The translations under genes were made by a program, and so were the position numbers. A stretch of 64,000 nucleotides of DNA from Mycobacterium sp. GA-1285 (GTDB lineage: Bacteria > Actinomycetota > Actinomycetes > Mycobacteriales > Mycobacteriaceae). Below the pieces are notes generated by a model. That model was not told the DNA's origin, ran no database searches, and saw only the letters and a program-made list of their open reading frames with translations. Of this stretch, positions 26,457-34,060 are shown piece by piece; the stretch's first letter is position 1; each line of letters begins with the position of its first letter. The stretch is taken from assembly GCF_001499905.1 (NCBI RefSeq), contig NZ_LQIS01000055.1, forward strand, positions 1-64,000. Reading direction: 5' to 3'.

Positions 26457-28108
26457 CAAGACCACTACCCGAACTGACGGTACTCAACGAATTCTTCTGG
26501 ACCGCCGGCACCGACGGCGTCCTGCGCATCCAGGAGTGCCGTGACTGCACGGCGCTGATCCATCCGCCGCAACCGGTGTGCCGGTATTGCCGGAGCCGCA
26601 ACATGGGCGTTCGCGACGTCTCGGGCAAGGCCACGCTGTCGGCGTTCACCGTCAATCACCGGTTCGGCTTCCCGGACCTGCCCCCGCCCTACGTGGTGGC
26701 CCAGGTGGCGATCGTCGAAGATCCGCGAGTTCGACTGACCACCAACATTGTTGACTGCGACCCCGACGACCTCAAACTCGGTCAACTCGTCGAGGTGCAG
26801 TTCCAACAGCTCACCGATGGGGCCGGAGCCGTGTGGCTGCCCGTCTTCAAACCCGGCACCGACGGACAGAGCGGCCCGGTGGCCGAGGACGACATCGCAC
26901 CCCAGGACTTCGGCCGCCACGTGAGCCCGCCGTTGACCAGCCGGCGGTTCGAAGAGCACTCGGCGATCACCGGAATCGGTGCATCGCGACTGGGTCGGCG
27001 TCTGATGGTGCCGCCGCTGTCGCTGACCATCGAGGCGTGCGACGCCGCCGTCGCTGACGCGGGTCTGACGTTCGACGACATCGACGGCCTGTCGACCTAC
27101 CCCGGGTTGGACGTCGCGGGCATGGGCGAAGGCGGTGTCGCCGCACTCGAGGGGGCCCTCGGCCTGCGCCCGGTGTGGATCAACGGCGGCATGGACACGT
27201 TCGGGCCCGGCGGTTCGGTCATCGCGGCGATGATGGCGGTCGCCACGGGCATGGCGCGTCACGTGCTGTGCTTCCGCACCTTGTGGGAGGCGACGTTCCA
27301 GCAGCTGATGAAGGAGGGCAAGGCGTCACCGCCGGGCGGCGCCCGAACCTCGAGCTGGCAGATACCCTTCGGTGCGATGTCGGCCGCGCACACGCTCGCG
27401 CTCAACGCCCAGCGCCACTTCGAGCGCTACGGCACCACCCGCGAGACGCTCGGGTGGATCGCGCTCAACCAGCGGGCGAACGCGGCGCTGAACCCGACGG
27501 CCATCTACCGCGACCCCATGACGATGCACGACTATCTCAACGCTCGCATGATCACCACCCCGTTCGGGTTGTACGACTGCGACGTTCCCTGCGACGGCGC
27601 CGTCGCGGTCGTCGTCTCCGCCGTTGAAACCGCGAAAGACATGCCGCACAAGCCGGTGTTGTTCGAGGCGGTCGGCACGCAGATCGTCGAACGCACCGAC
27701 TGGGACCAGAGCACACTGACCCACGAGCCCCAGGTGCTCGGCCAGGCGGCCCATCTGTGGACTCGAACGTCGTTGCGCCCCAAGGACGTCAACGTCGCCG
27801 AATTGTACGACGGCTTCTCGTTCAACTGCCTGTCGTGGCTGGAGGCTCTTGGATTCTGCGGTATCGGCGAGGCCAAGGACTTCCTCGACGGCGGCAAGGC
27901 GATCGCCCGTGACGGGGTGATTCCGCTGAACACCCACGGCGGTCAGCTGTCGCACGGCCGCACACACGGGATGGGGCTGATCCACGAGGCCGTCAGCCAG
28001 CTACGTGGCGACGCGGGTGAGCGCCAGGTGAAGGACGCCCGGGTCGCGGTGGTCAGCAGCGGCGGGCTCACACCGAGCGGAGCGATCCTGATGCGGACGG
28101 ACGGGTGA
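26453..28108 (+). CDS. DUF35 OB-fold/zinc-ribbon fused to an SCP2-type thiolase
   Basis: 551 residues from a GTG overlapping the ferredoxin stop. The first ~150 residues are a DUF35 protein with an intact zinc ribbon (ECRDCTALIHPPQPVCRYC). The rest, from about residue 165, is a thiolase-like SCP2/lipid-transfer domain containing GIGASRLGRR, TPFGLYDCDVPCDGA and AELYDGFSFNC. In known systems the DUF35 and Ltp parts are separate chains that form one aldolase/thiolase complex; here they are one polypeptide. A typical CxTG nucleophile motif is replaced by WINGGMDTFGPGG, so the enzyme may be an aldolase rather than a thiolase. Confidence 0.88.
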   Translation: MTRPLPELTVLNEFFWTAGTDGVLRIQECRDCTALIHPPQPVCRYCRSRNMGVRDVSGKATLSAFTVNHRFGFPDLPPPYVVAQVAIVEDPRVRLTTNIVDCDPDDLKLGQLVEVQFQQLTDGAGAVWLPVFKPGTDGQSGPVAEDDIAPQDFGRHVSPPLTSRRFEEHSAITGIGASRLGRRLMVPPLSLTIEACDAAVADAGLTFDDIDGLSTYPGLDVAGMGEGGVAALEGALGLRPVWINGGMDTFGPGGSVIAAMMAVATGMARHVLCFRTLWEATFQQLMKEGKASPPGGARTSSWQIPFGAMSAAHTLALNAQRHFERYGTTRETLGWIALNQRANAALNPTAIYRDPMTMHDYLNARMITTPFGLYDCDVPCDGAVAVVVSAVETAKDMPHKPVLFEAVGTQIVERTDWDQSTLTHEPQVLGQAAHLWTRTSLRPKDVNVAELYDGFSFNCLSWLEALGFCGIGEAKDFLDGGKAIARDGVIPLNTHGGQLSHGRTHGMGLIHEAVSQLRGDAGERQVKDARVAVVSSGGLTPSGAILMRTDG

Positions 28109-29100
28109 GCGCGGTGGCTCCGCGGCCCAATGTCGCCGCCGGGGCGGCTCCGCGGCCCAATGTCGCCGCCGGGGCGGCTCCGCGGCCCAATGTCGCCGCC
28201 GGGGCGGCTCCGCGGCCCCGCGTGGTCCTCGTCGACGGCGTGCCCATGTCGGGCCTGCTCGCCGGGGCCGACGATCCGGCGGCCGTCGTCGTCGCCTTTC
28301 ACGGCGGGGCAAGTACCGCAGCGTATTTCGACTGTCCCGGCCACCCTGAACTGTCGTTGCTACGCGCCGGTCCCGCCCGCGGGATCACGGTGGTGGCGTT
28401 GGACCGTCCCGGCTACGGCAGTTCGGCCCCCTATCCCGACGCGATGCACGAACCGGAGCAACGGGTGGCGCTTGCCTATGGCGCTGTCGACAAGGTGCTG
28501 GGCCAAAATCCGCGGGGCGCCGGCCTGTTCCTGCTCGGTCATTCGGCGGGTTGCGAGCTGGCGGTGCGCATGGCCGCCGACGACCGCACCGTTTCAGCGG
28601 GTGTGCTCGGACTCGGCCTGGCCGGCACCGGATTACGGTACGCAGACGCCGCGGTCGAGATCTTGAAGACGACGACTGCCACCCGGCGCCCGGTCGGGCT
28701 ACGCGAGCTGCTGTGGGAACCCGCCGACGTGTATCCACCGGAGGTGCTCTCGGGCATCACGAACTCGTCGACGGGCGCGCCGTACGAGTCGGAGACCACG
28801 AAAAACTGGCCGCGGCGCGACTTTCCGGCAATGGCGGCCCGGATCGAGGTGCCGGTGCAGTTCACCGTCGCCGAACACGAGCGGGTGTGGCGAACCGACC
28901 CCGAGGCGCTGGCCGACATCGCCGAAATGTTCACCGGGGCACCGCGGTTCGTACTCAACGAACAGGCCGGCGCCGGTCACAACCTGTCGCTGTCCTTCGC
29001 GGCCGCCGACTACCACGACAGGGTCTTGTCGTTCGTCGAGGAATGCGTGGCGGCTCGCAGAGGCGCCGAGGAGAAGGCCGAACAGAAAGTGGAGGATTGA
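28105..29100 (+). CDS. Alpha/beta hydrolase with N-terminal decapeptide repeats
   Basis: 331 residues from the GTG at 28105. The first ~35 residues are three near-perfect APRPNVAAGA repeats; the hydrolase domain begins at about residue 38 (RVVLVDGVPMSG). AFHGGAST holds the oxyanion region, LLGHSAGCEL near residue 150 is the nucleophile elbow, and GAGHNLS near residue 295 holds the catalytic His. The repeats lie outside the fold, so a later start could be the real one. The stop overlaps the next gene's ATG by one base. The likely reaction is ester or thioester hydrolysis. Confidence 0.85.
   Translation: MSAVAPRPNVAAGAAPRPNVAAGAAPRPNVAAGAAPRPRVVLVDGVPMSGLLAGADDPAAVVVAFHGGASTAAYFDCPGHPELSLLRAGPARGITVVALDRPGYGSSAPYPDAMHEPEQRVALAYGAVDKVLGQNPRGAGLFLLGHSAGCELAVRMAADDRTVSAGVLGLGLAGTGLRYADAAVEILKTTTATRRPVGLRELLWEPADVYPPEVLSGITNSSTGAPYESETTKNWPRRDFPAMAARIEVPVQFTVAEHERVWRTDPEALADIAEMFTGAPRFVLNEQAGAGHNLSLSFAAADYHDRVLSFVEECVAARRGAEEKAEQKVED
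28116..28217 (+). repeat. 30-base tandem repeat, three units plus 12 bases
   Basis: Identical units at 28116-28145, 28146-28175 and 28176-28205, then the first 12 bases of a fourth. The unit begins GGCTCCGCGGCCCAATG and is a multiple of three, so copy changes keep frame and add APRPNVAAGA decapeptides to the hydrolase. The exact identity points to recent expansion. Confidence 0.95.
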
Positions 29101-29918
29101 TGCGCGTCGGATTCATCGGACTGGGCAGCCAGGGCGGCCCCATGGCCCGCAGGATCGTCGAGGGCGGATTCGAGACCACGCTGTGGGCCCGCCGGGCGGC
29201 CAGCCTCGAACCGTACGCCGGAACGGCCGCCAAGACCGCAAGCACGCCGGCGGAGTTGGCCGCGGCCAGCGATCTGGTCTGCCTGTGCGTCGTCGGTGAC
29301 GACGACGTGCGGGAAGTGCTCAACGGTGAAACCGGCGTGCTCGCCGGCTTGGCCTCCGGCTCAGTCGTGGCCATTCACAGCACCGTGCATCCCGACACCT
29401 GCAGGGAGATCGCCGAAGTCGCTGCGAAGCAGGGTGTTTCGGTCATCGACGCACCGGTGAGCGGCGGTGGACCCGCCGTCGAGGAAGGCAAGCTGCTGGT
29501 CATGGTCGGCGGCGAGGAGGACGTCGTCGAACGCTGCCGTCCCGTGTTCGCAACCTACGCCGACCCGATCGTGCATCTCGGCCCGCTGGGCAGCGGACAG
29601 GTCACCAAGATCCTGAACAATCTGCTGTTCACCGCCAACCTCGGCAGCGCGCTGAGCACACTCGATCTGGGTGAGTCGCTGGGCATTCCGCGCGTACGCC
29701 TGGCCGAGGTACTCAACAGCGGATCGGCCACCAGCAAGGCGCTGGGCAGCATTGCGATTTTCGGCGGGACGGTCGAGGGACTGGCGCCGATCGCTGGAGC
29801 GCTGCTGCAGAAGGACGTTCGACATGCGGCGAGCATCGCGGCCACCGCATCGATACCGGAGGGGTCGGTGTTCACCGTGGCCGATACGGCGTTGGAGAAC
29901 ATGGACCACCCGCGATGA
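29100..29918 (+). CDS. 3-hydroxyisobutyrate dehydrogenase-like NAD(P) oxidoreductase
   Basis: 272 residues from the ATG that shares its A with the preceding TGA. The Rossmann motif GFIGLGSQGGPMA is at residues 4-16, and the substrate motif DAPVSGGGPAVEEG near residue 118 and the catalytic Lys in GQVTKILNN near residue 165 are those of beta-hydroxyacid dehydrogenases. It may oxidise a short hydroxyacid released by the pathway. A second member follows at 29979; the two are related but clearly diverged, so this is not a very recent duplication. Confidence 0.9.
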   Translation: MRVGFIGLGSQGGPMARRIVEGGFETTLWARRAASLEPYAGTAAKTASTPAELAAASDLVCLCVVGDDDVREVLNGETGVLAGLASGSVVAIHSTVHPDTCREIAEVAAKQGVSVIDAPVSGGGPAVEEGKLLVMVGGEEDVVERCRPVFATYADPIVHLGPLGSGQVTKILNNLLFTANLGSALSTLDLGESLGIPRVRLAEVLNSGSATSKALGSIAIFGGTVEGLAPIAGALLQKDVRHAASIAATASIPEGSVFTVADTALENMDHPR

Positions 29919-29978
29919 GCGCTTGCGCGAAGAGCCGAGGGCAGCGATGAGCGCTTGCGCGAAGAGCCGAGGGCAGCG
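29915..29978. repeat. Exact 32-base tandem duplication
   Basis: Two identical 32-base copies, 29915-29946 and 29947-29978, each starting ATGAGCGCTTGCGCGAAGAG. The first overlaps the last codons of the dehydrogenase (its stop TGA is inside the copy) and the second ends at the next gene's GTG. From memory, sequences like GAGCGCTTGCGCGAAGAGC are common between mycobacterial genes; its AGCGCTTGCGC core can form a small hairpin. Thirty-two bases is not a multiple of three, so the repeat is confined to the gene boundary. Confidence 0.9.
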
Positions 29979-30773
29979 GTGACGCGTGTCGGCTTCGTCG
30001 GAGTGGGGCGCATGGGCACGCCGATGGTGCGCCGTCTCGTCGACTCCGGTCACGACGTCCGTGCACTTGGCAGGAACGACGAGAAGCGCGCCACGGTGCG
30101 CGATATCGGCGCGCAACCGGTAACCCGTGCGGCCGATGTCGCCGACGGGGCAGACGTTGTCGTCGTCTGCGTGTTCACCGACGAACAGGTTCGGCAAGTG
30201 TGCCTGGACGACGGTTTGGCGGCGGGCATGCGGCCGGGCAGTGCGCTGATCATCCACACGACGGGCAGCCCGGCCACCGCTCGACGCCTGGCGGTCGAGT
30301 TCGCCGACATCGACGTCGTCGATGCGCCGGTCAGCGGCGGCCCGCACAACATCGCAGCCGGCGAGGTCACGCTGTTCGTCGGCGGCGCCCAGGACGCGGT
30401 CGACAAGGTCCGACCGGTGCTGACAAGCTACGGCGACCCGATTCTTCATGTCGGCGCGCTCGGCGCCGGCCAGGCCGTCAAGCTCGTCAACAACAGCCTG
30501 TTCGCCGCCCAGATCGGTCTGCTGCGCGCCGCTGTCGACCTCGGCGCGCGGCTCGGCGTCGAGGAGGCCGAGCTGCTCAAGTCGCTCACCCACGGCAGCG
30601 GCGCCAGCCGGGTCGGAGAGTTCATCGCCGCGCGTGGTTCGGTACAGGGGTTCGTCGCCGACGTCGGCGAGTTCATCGGCAAGGATGTCGCGGTGGTTCG
30701 TCAGACTGTGGGCGAACTCGGCGACAACCTCGGCCTGCTCGACGAGGTCATCGATGCCGGAATTCGACCATAA
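29979..30773 (+). CDS. 3-hydroxyisobutyrate dehydrogenase-like NAD(P) oxidoreductase
   Basis: 264 residues from the GTG immediately after the tandem repeat; GAGGGCAGC in the repeat can act as a weak ribosome site. The family blocks are GFVGVGRMGTPMV at the N-terminus, DAPVSGGPHNIAAGE near residue 112 and the catalytic Lys in GQAVKLVNN near residue 165. It probably works on a hydroxyacid related to the substrate of the preceding protein. This is the last gene before the promoter region of the P450-ferredoxin-P450 unit. Confidence 0.9.
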   Translation: MTRVGFVGVGRMGTPMVRRLVDSGHDVRALGRNDEKRATVRDIGAQPVTRAADVADGADVVVVCVFTDEQVRQVCLDDGLAAGMRPGSALIIHTTGSPATARRLAVEFADIDVVDAPVSGGPHNIAAGEVTLFVGGAQDAVDKVRPVLTSYGDPILHVGALGAGQAVKLVNNSLFAAQIGLLRAAVDLGARLGVEEAELLKSLTHGSGASRVGEFIAARGSVQGFVADVGEFIGKDVAVVRQTVGELGDNLGLLDEVIDAGIRP

Positions 30774-30823
30774 ACAGCGGCGATTTCGCTTACCAGGAGG
30801 CAGCCGGTGAGGCATACTAGAGG

Positions 30824-30851
30824 CGTTACATTATTGTGCCCTCGCGTAACG
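30824..30851. promoter_or_regulatory. Inverted repeat before the P450 operon
   Basis: CGTTAC at 30824 and GTAACG at 30846, separated by 16 bases, in the 113-base gap before the P450 at 30887. The gap is AT-richer than its surroundings, as expected for a promoter. No GAGAAY site is present, so this P450 unit may have a different control. The symmetry is short. Confidence 0.35.
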
Positions 30852-30886
30852 GAAGCGGTCGTCAGCCCGCCGCGAAAGAGGAGACC

Positions 30887-32089
30887 ATGACCAAGCCCAA
30901 ACTCGTGTTCGACCCGGTGTCGAAGGAGTTCTTCGACAATCCGTACGAGATCTACCAGCGGATGCGGGACGAAGCGCCGATTTACTACGACGAGGTCGAG
31001 GACTTCTATGCGTTGACTCGGCACGCTGACGTGGCCGCAGCGCTCAAAGACCACGAGGCGTTCTCCTCGTCTCGTGGTTGCGACCTTGCGATGGTGCGCT
31101 CCGATGAGTCTCCGCACAAGTCGATCATCTTCATGGATCCGCCTGAGCACCGGCACATGCGCAGTCTTCTCAACAAAGCCTTCACTCCCCGGGCCATCCA
31201 GTCGCAGCGGGAAACCATCACCGAACTGGTCGAGCATTACCTCTCGAAGGTCGACCCAGACAACTTCGACGTCGTGCAGGACTTCTCCGGACCCTTCCCG
31301 GTCGAGGTGATCACCCGGATGGCGGGGGTGCCGGAGGAGTTCCGTCAACAGGTCCGGCGATGGATCGACAAGGGCCTCGAGCGCGAGCCCGGTCAGATCG
31401 GGTTGTCCGATGAAGCCATGCAGGCCAATATCGACTCCGGCGTGTATTACTACGGCCTCGTGCAGGAGCGGCGTCAGAACCCGCAGGACGACATGATCGG
31501 CCGTCTCATCCGCGCGGAGATCCCCGGCGAGAACGGCCAGATGCGCAAGCTCGACGACCTGGAGATCACCGGGTTCCTCGCACTGCTCGGCGGCGCCGGC
31601 GCCGAAACGGTCACCAAGCTCGTCGGCAGCGCGGTGGTCGAGTTCGCCCGCCATCCCGAGCAGTGGCAGATGCTGCTCGACGACCGCAGCCTGGTGCCCG
31701 CGGCCGTCGAAGAATTGCTGCGCTACGTCGGCCCGGTGCAATACAACGTGCGCTACACCCTGAAGGAAGCCGAGGTGCCCAGCGGCACCATCCCCGCGCA
31801 CAAGCCGGTGTTCCTGATGAAGGCGGCCGCCAATCGCGATCCGCGCGCGTTCGACAACGCCGAGACATTCGACATCACAAGGGATCGCACGCAGTCGCCG
31901 AACCTCGGGCTGGGTTACGGCATCCACAGCTGCCTGGGTGCCGCGCTGGCACGTCTGGAGACGACGATCGCGCTCGAGCACCTGCTCGATTTCATGCCGC
32001 GTTACGAAGTGAACTTCGACGGTCTTGAACGCGTGCACATGCAGAATGTGGCTGGATACCACCACGTCCCGGTGAAGGTGTTGAAGTGA
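30887..32089 (+). CDS. Cytochrome P450 with Leu in place of the heme-loop Phe
   Basis: 400 residues from the ATG at 30887, preceded by AAAGAGGAGACC. The heme loop is LGYGIHSCLG with thiolate Cys349; the conserved Phe (FxxGxHxC) is Leu. The I-helix stretch is GGAGAETVTK and the ExxR is EELLRY. It is strongly similar to the P450 two genes on (32283), pointing to tandem duplication around the ferredoxin gene. Its stop overlaps the ferredoxin start by four bases. The Leu may alter the heme potential; the enzyme otherwise looks intact. Confidence 0.93.
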   Translation: MTKPKLVFDPVSKEFFDNPYEIYQRMRDEAPIYYDEVEDFYALTRHADVAAALKDHEAFSSSRGCDLAMVRSDESPHKSIIFMDPPEHRHMRSLLNKAFTPRAIQSQRETITELVEHYLSKVDPDNFDVVQDFSGPFPVEVITRMAGVPEEFRQQVRRWIDKGLEREPGQIGLSDEAMQANIDSGVYYYGLVQERRQNPQDDMIGRLIRAEIPGENGQMRKLDDLEITGFLALLGGAGAETVTKLVGSAVVEFARHPEQWQMLLDDRSLVPAAVEELLRYVGPVQYNVRYTLKEAEVPSGTIPAHKPVFLMKAAANRDPRAFDNAETFDITRDRTQSPNLGLGYGIHSCLGAALARLETTIALEHLLDFMPRYEVNFDGLERVHMQNVAGYHHVPVKVLK

Positions 32090-32286
32090 GTCAAAAGATC
32101 GTCGTCGACTTCGGCCTCTGTGAGAGCAATGGAGTGTGCATGGGCATCATCCCGGAGGTGTTCGATCTCGACGAGCAGGATTACCTGCACGTCCTTCAAG
32201 AGGAAGTGACGCCGGAAAACGAGCAACAAGTTCGAGAGGCCGTGCGGCAGTGCCCGCGCCAGGCGATCTCGATCGAAGACGCATGA
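32086..32286 (+). CDS. [3Fe-4S] ferredoxin between two P450 genes
   Basis: 66 residues, GTG start overlapping the stop of the first P450 (GTGA). The cluster motif is LCESNGVC with a later CPRQAI; the variable fourth-ligand position is Asn, unlike the His in the ferredoxins at 7130 and 33869. The ATGA overlap with the second P450 means all three genes are translationally coupled. It probably serves both flanking P450s. The variable residue is known to affect redox potential in mycobacterial P450 ferredoxins. Confidence 0.9.
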   Translation: MSQKIVVDFGLCESNGVCMGIIPEVFDLDEQDYLHVLQEEVTPENEQQVREAVRQCPRQAISIEDA

Positions 32287-33488
32287 CGACGTCGAAAGTC
32301 GTCTTCGACCCGTTCTCGCCGGAATACTTCGACGGACCGTGGGAGATCTACCGGCGCCTGCGCGAGGAAGCGCCGGTCTACTACAACGAGGAACTCGACT
32401 TCTACGCGTTGTCGCGGCACGAGGATGTGGCGGCGGCGTACAAGGATTTCGCGACTTACTCGTCGGCATACGGTCTGGACCTCGCCACCATCCGCTCAGA
32501 CGAACCGATGCCGGCGAAGATGATCATCCTCATGGATCCGCCCGAGCATCGCCACATGCGCAGCCTGGTGAACAAGGTGTTCACCCCGCGCGCGATCGAG
32601 GCGATGCGGCCCATGGTGACCGAGACCATCGACAGGTACATCGCCAAGGCCGACCCGGCCCACTTCGACGTCGTCAGCGACTTCTCGGCGTTCTTCCCGG
32701 TCGAAGTCATCACCCAGATGCTGGGCGTGCCAGAGGAACATCGGCAACAGGTCCGAGAATGGGTGGACACGTCGCTGCATCGCGAGCCCGGCCAGGTCGA
32801 GATGTCCGAAGAGGGTATGCAGGCCATCGGCGAAGCCATGGGGTTGTACTTCCAACTGATTCAGGAGCGCCGCGCCAACCCGCAAGACGACATGTTCAGC
32901 CGGCTGGTCGGCGCGGAGATCACCCGTGAGGACGGCGAGAAGGAGTCGCTCGACGACTTCGAAATCGCTGGATTCGCAACGCTCCTCGGTGGTGCCGGCG
33001 CGGAGACCGTCACCAAGTTGGTCGGCAACGCGGCGGTCACGTTCGCCCGCCACCCCGACCAGTGGCAGAAGCTTCTCGACGACCGCGACAAGATCCCCGC
33101 CGCGGTCGAGGAACTGCTGCGGTACGAGCCGCCGGTGCACTACAACGTGCGACGCTCGATGCGCGACGTCGAGCTGCACGGCGTGACGATCCCCGAGGGC
33201 AAGCCGGTGTTCCTGTTGCAGGCGTCAGCGCACCGCGATCCCGAGGCATTCACCGATCCCGATACGTTCGACATCGACCGCAACCGCACCGAGGCGCAGA
33301 ACCTGGGTTTCGGCTACGGCATACACAGCTGCCTCGGTGCGGCGTTGGCCCGGATGGAGACGGCGATCGCGCTGGAGCGGCTGCTCGATCTGATCCCCCG
33401 CTACGAAGTGCTGTGGGACGAGTGCCGGCGCGTAGCCATGCAGAACGTCGCCGGGTGGTCGCACGTCCCGGTGCGCGCACTGAACTGA
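32283..33488 (+). CDS. Cytochrome P450
   Basis: 401 residues from the ATG overlapping the ferredoxin stop. The heme loop FGYGIHSCLG is canonical with Cys350, unlike its neighbour at 30887; GGAGAETVTK and EELLRYEPP follow the same pattern as that neighbour. The two share most of their sequence, including FDP-S-E-FD and MDPPEHRHMRSL near residue 90, so they are recent-looking paralogues. It ends just before a strong hairpin that separates it from the convergent DUF1330 gene. Confidence 0.93.
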   Translation: MTTSKVVFDPFSPEYFDGPWEIYRRLREEAPVYYNEELDFYALSRHEDVAAAYKDFATYSSAYGLDLATIRSDEPMPAKMIILMDPPEHRHMRSLVNKVFTPRAIEAMRPMVTETIDRYIAKADPAHFDVVSDFSAFFPVEVITQMLGVPEEHRQQVREWVDTSLHREPGQVEMSEEGMQAIGEAMGLYFQLIQERRANPQDDMFSRLVGAEITREDGEKESLDDFEIAGFATLLGGAGAETVTKLVGNAAVTFARHPDQWQKLLDDRDKIPAAVEELLRYEPPVHYNVRRSMRDVELHGVTIPEGKPVFLLQASAHRDPEAFTDPDTFDIDRNRTEAQNLGFGYGIHSCLGAALARMETAIALERLLDLIPRYEVLWDECRRVAMQNVAGWSHVPVRALN

Positions 33489-33501
33489 AAGTCACACCGA
33501 G

Positions 33502-33550
33502 ACCGACGCTTTGGCGGTTCTTACTCGTCTTTTCCCGCCAAAACGTCGGT
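33502..33550. terminator. Bidirectional hairpin between convergent genes
   Basis: A 16-base stem with one mismatch: ACCGACGCTTTGGCGG at 33502 pairs with CCGCCAAAACGTCGGT at 33535, around a 17-base loop that contains TTCTTACTCGTCTTTT. It lies in the 76 bases between the P450 stop (33488) and the end of the convergent DUF1330 gene (33565), so it fits a shared terminator. It has the look of a dispersed intergenic repeat. Confidence 0.75.
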
Positions 33551-33564
33551 TTGGCCGCGCGCGA

Positions 33565-33852
33565 CTAGCCCAGACCGTGCAGGATGACGCCGTTGCAGTC
33601 GGCGGCGGCCTGACGCAGCTTCACCGCGGCCTGATACTCGTCGGAGTAGTACCACGCCTTGGCGGCTTCCTCGGATTCGAACTCGAGCAGCACGGTCTGC
33701 GTGCCGTGCCAGGTGCCCTCGATCACCTCGGCCTTCTGGTCGAACGCCAGCAGCGTCGCACTTGCCATCGTCTGGCTGGCCACCTTGCCGTACTCCGCCA
33801 TACCCTCGGGATCCTTGACGTCCTCGGTGATGAGGATGTACGCCTTCGCCAT
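33565..33852 (-). CDS. DUF1330-like small protein
   Basis: 95 residues, the usual size of DUF1330 proteins, which are dimeric alpha/beta-barrel (ABM-like) folds. The AYILITEDVKDPEGMAEY start, LLEFESEEAAKAWYYSDEYQ and the final CNGVILHGL segments match that family pattern. Function in the family is poorly defined. GGAGATCG lies before the ATG. It is last in the P450-ferredoxin unit on the minus strand and may bind a reaction product or help enzyme turnover (inference). Confidence 0.85.
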   Translation of the reverse strand: MAKAYILITEDVKDPEGMAEYGKVASQTMASATLLAFDQKAEVIEGTWHGTQTVLLEFESEEAAKAWYYSDEYQAAVKLRQAAADCNGVILHGLG

Positions 33853-33868
33853 TCGATCTCCTTTTGTG

Positions 33869-34060
33869 TCAGTCGATTTCGCGAATTGCGCGTTCAGGGC
33901 AGTTTGCGATCGCGTCGCGCGCCGCGGATTCCAGTTCCGCCGGCACCTCTTCCGGGCTCGCGACCGCCCATCCGTCGTCGTTCAGCTCGAACACCTCCGG
34001 GCACAGCGTCAGGCACATGCCGTGGCCTGCGCAGCGATCCTCGTCGACGGTGACCTTCAT
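33869..34060 (-). CDS. [3Fe-4S] P450-type ferredoxin
   Basis: 63 residues. The cluster motif is RCAGHGMC (Cys10, His13, Cys16) with a late CPERAI Cys. The ATG overlaps the stop of the upstream P450 by four bases, so this is the natural electron donor for that P450. It is closest in pattern to the ferredoxin at 7130. No reductase is in the same unit. Confidence 0.92.
   Translation of the reverse strand: MKVTVDEDRCAGHGMCLTLCPEVFELNDDGWAVASPEEVPAELESAARDAIANCPERAIREID

Noticed and set aside
28116..28217. CRISPR-like repeats
   Set aside because: The units are directly adjacent without spacers and in frame with a coding sequence.
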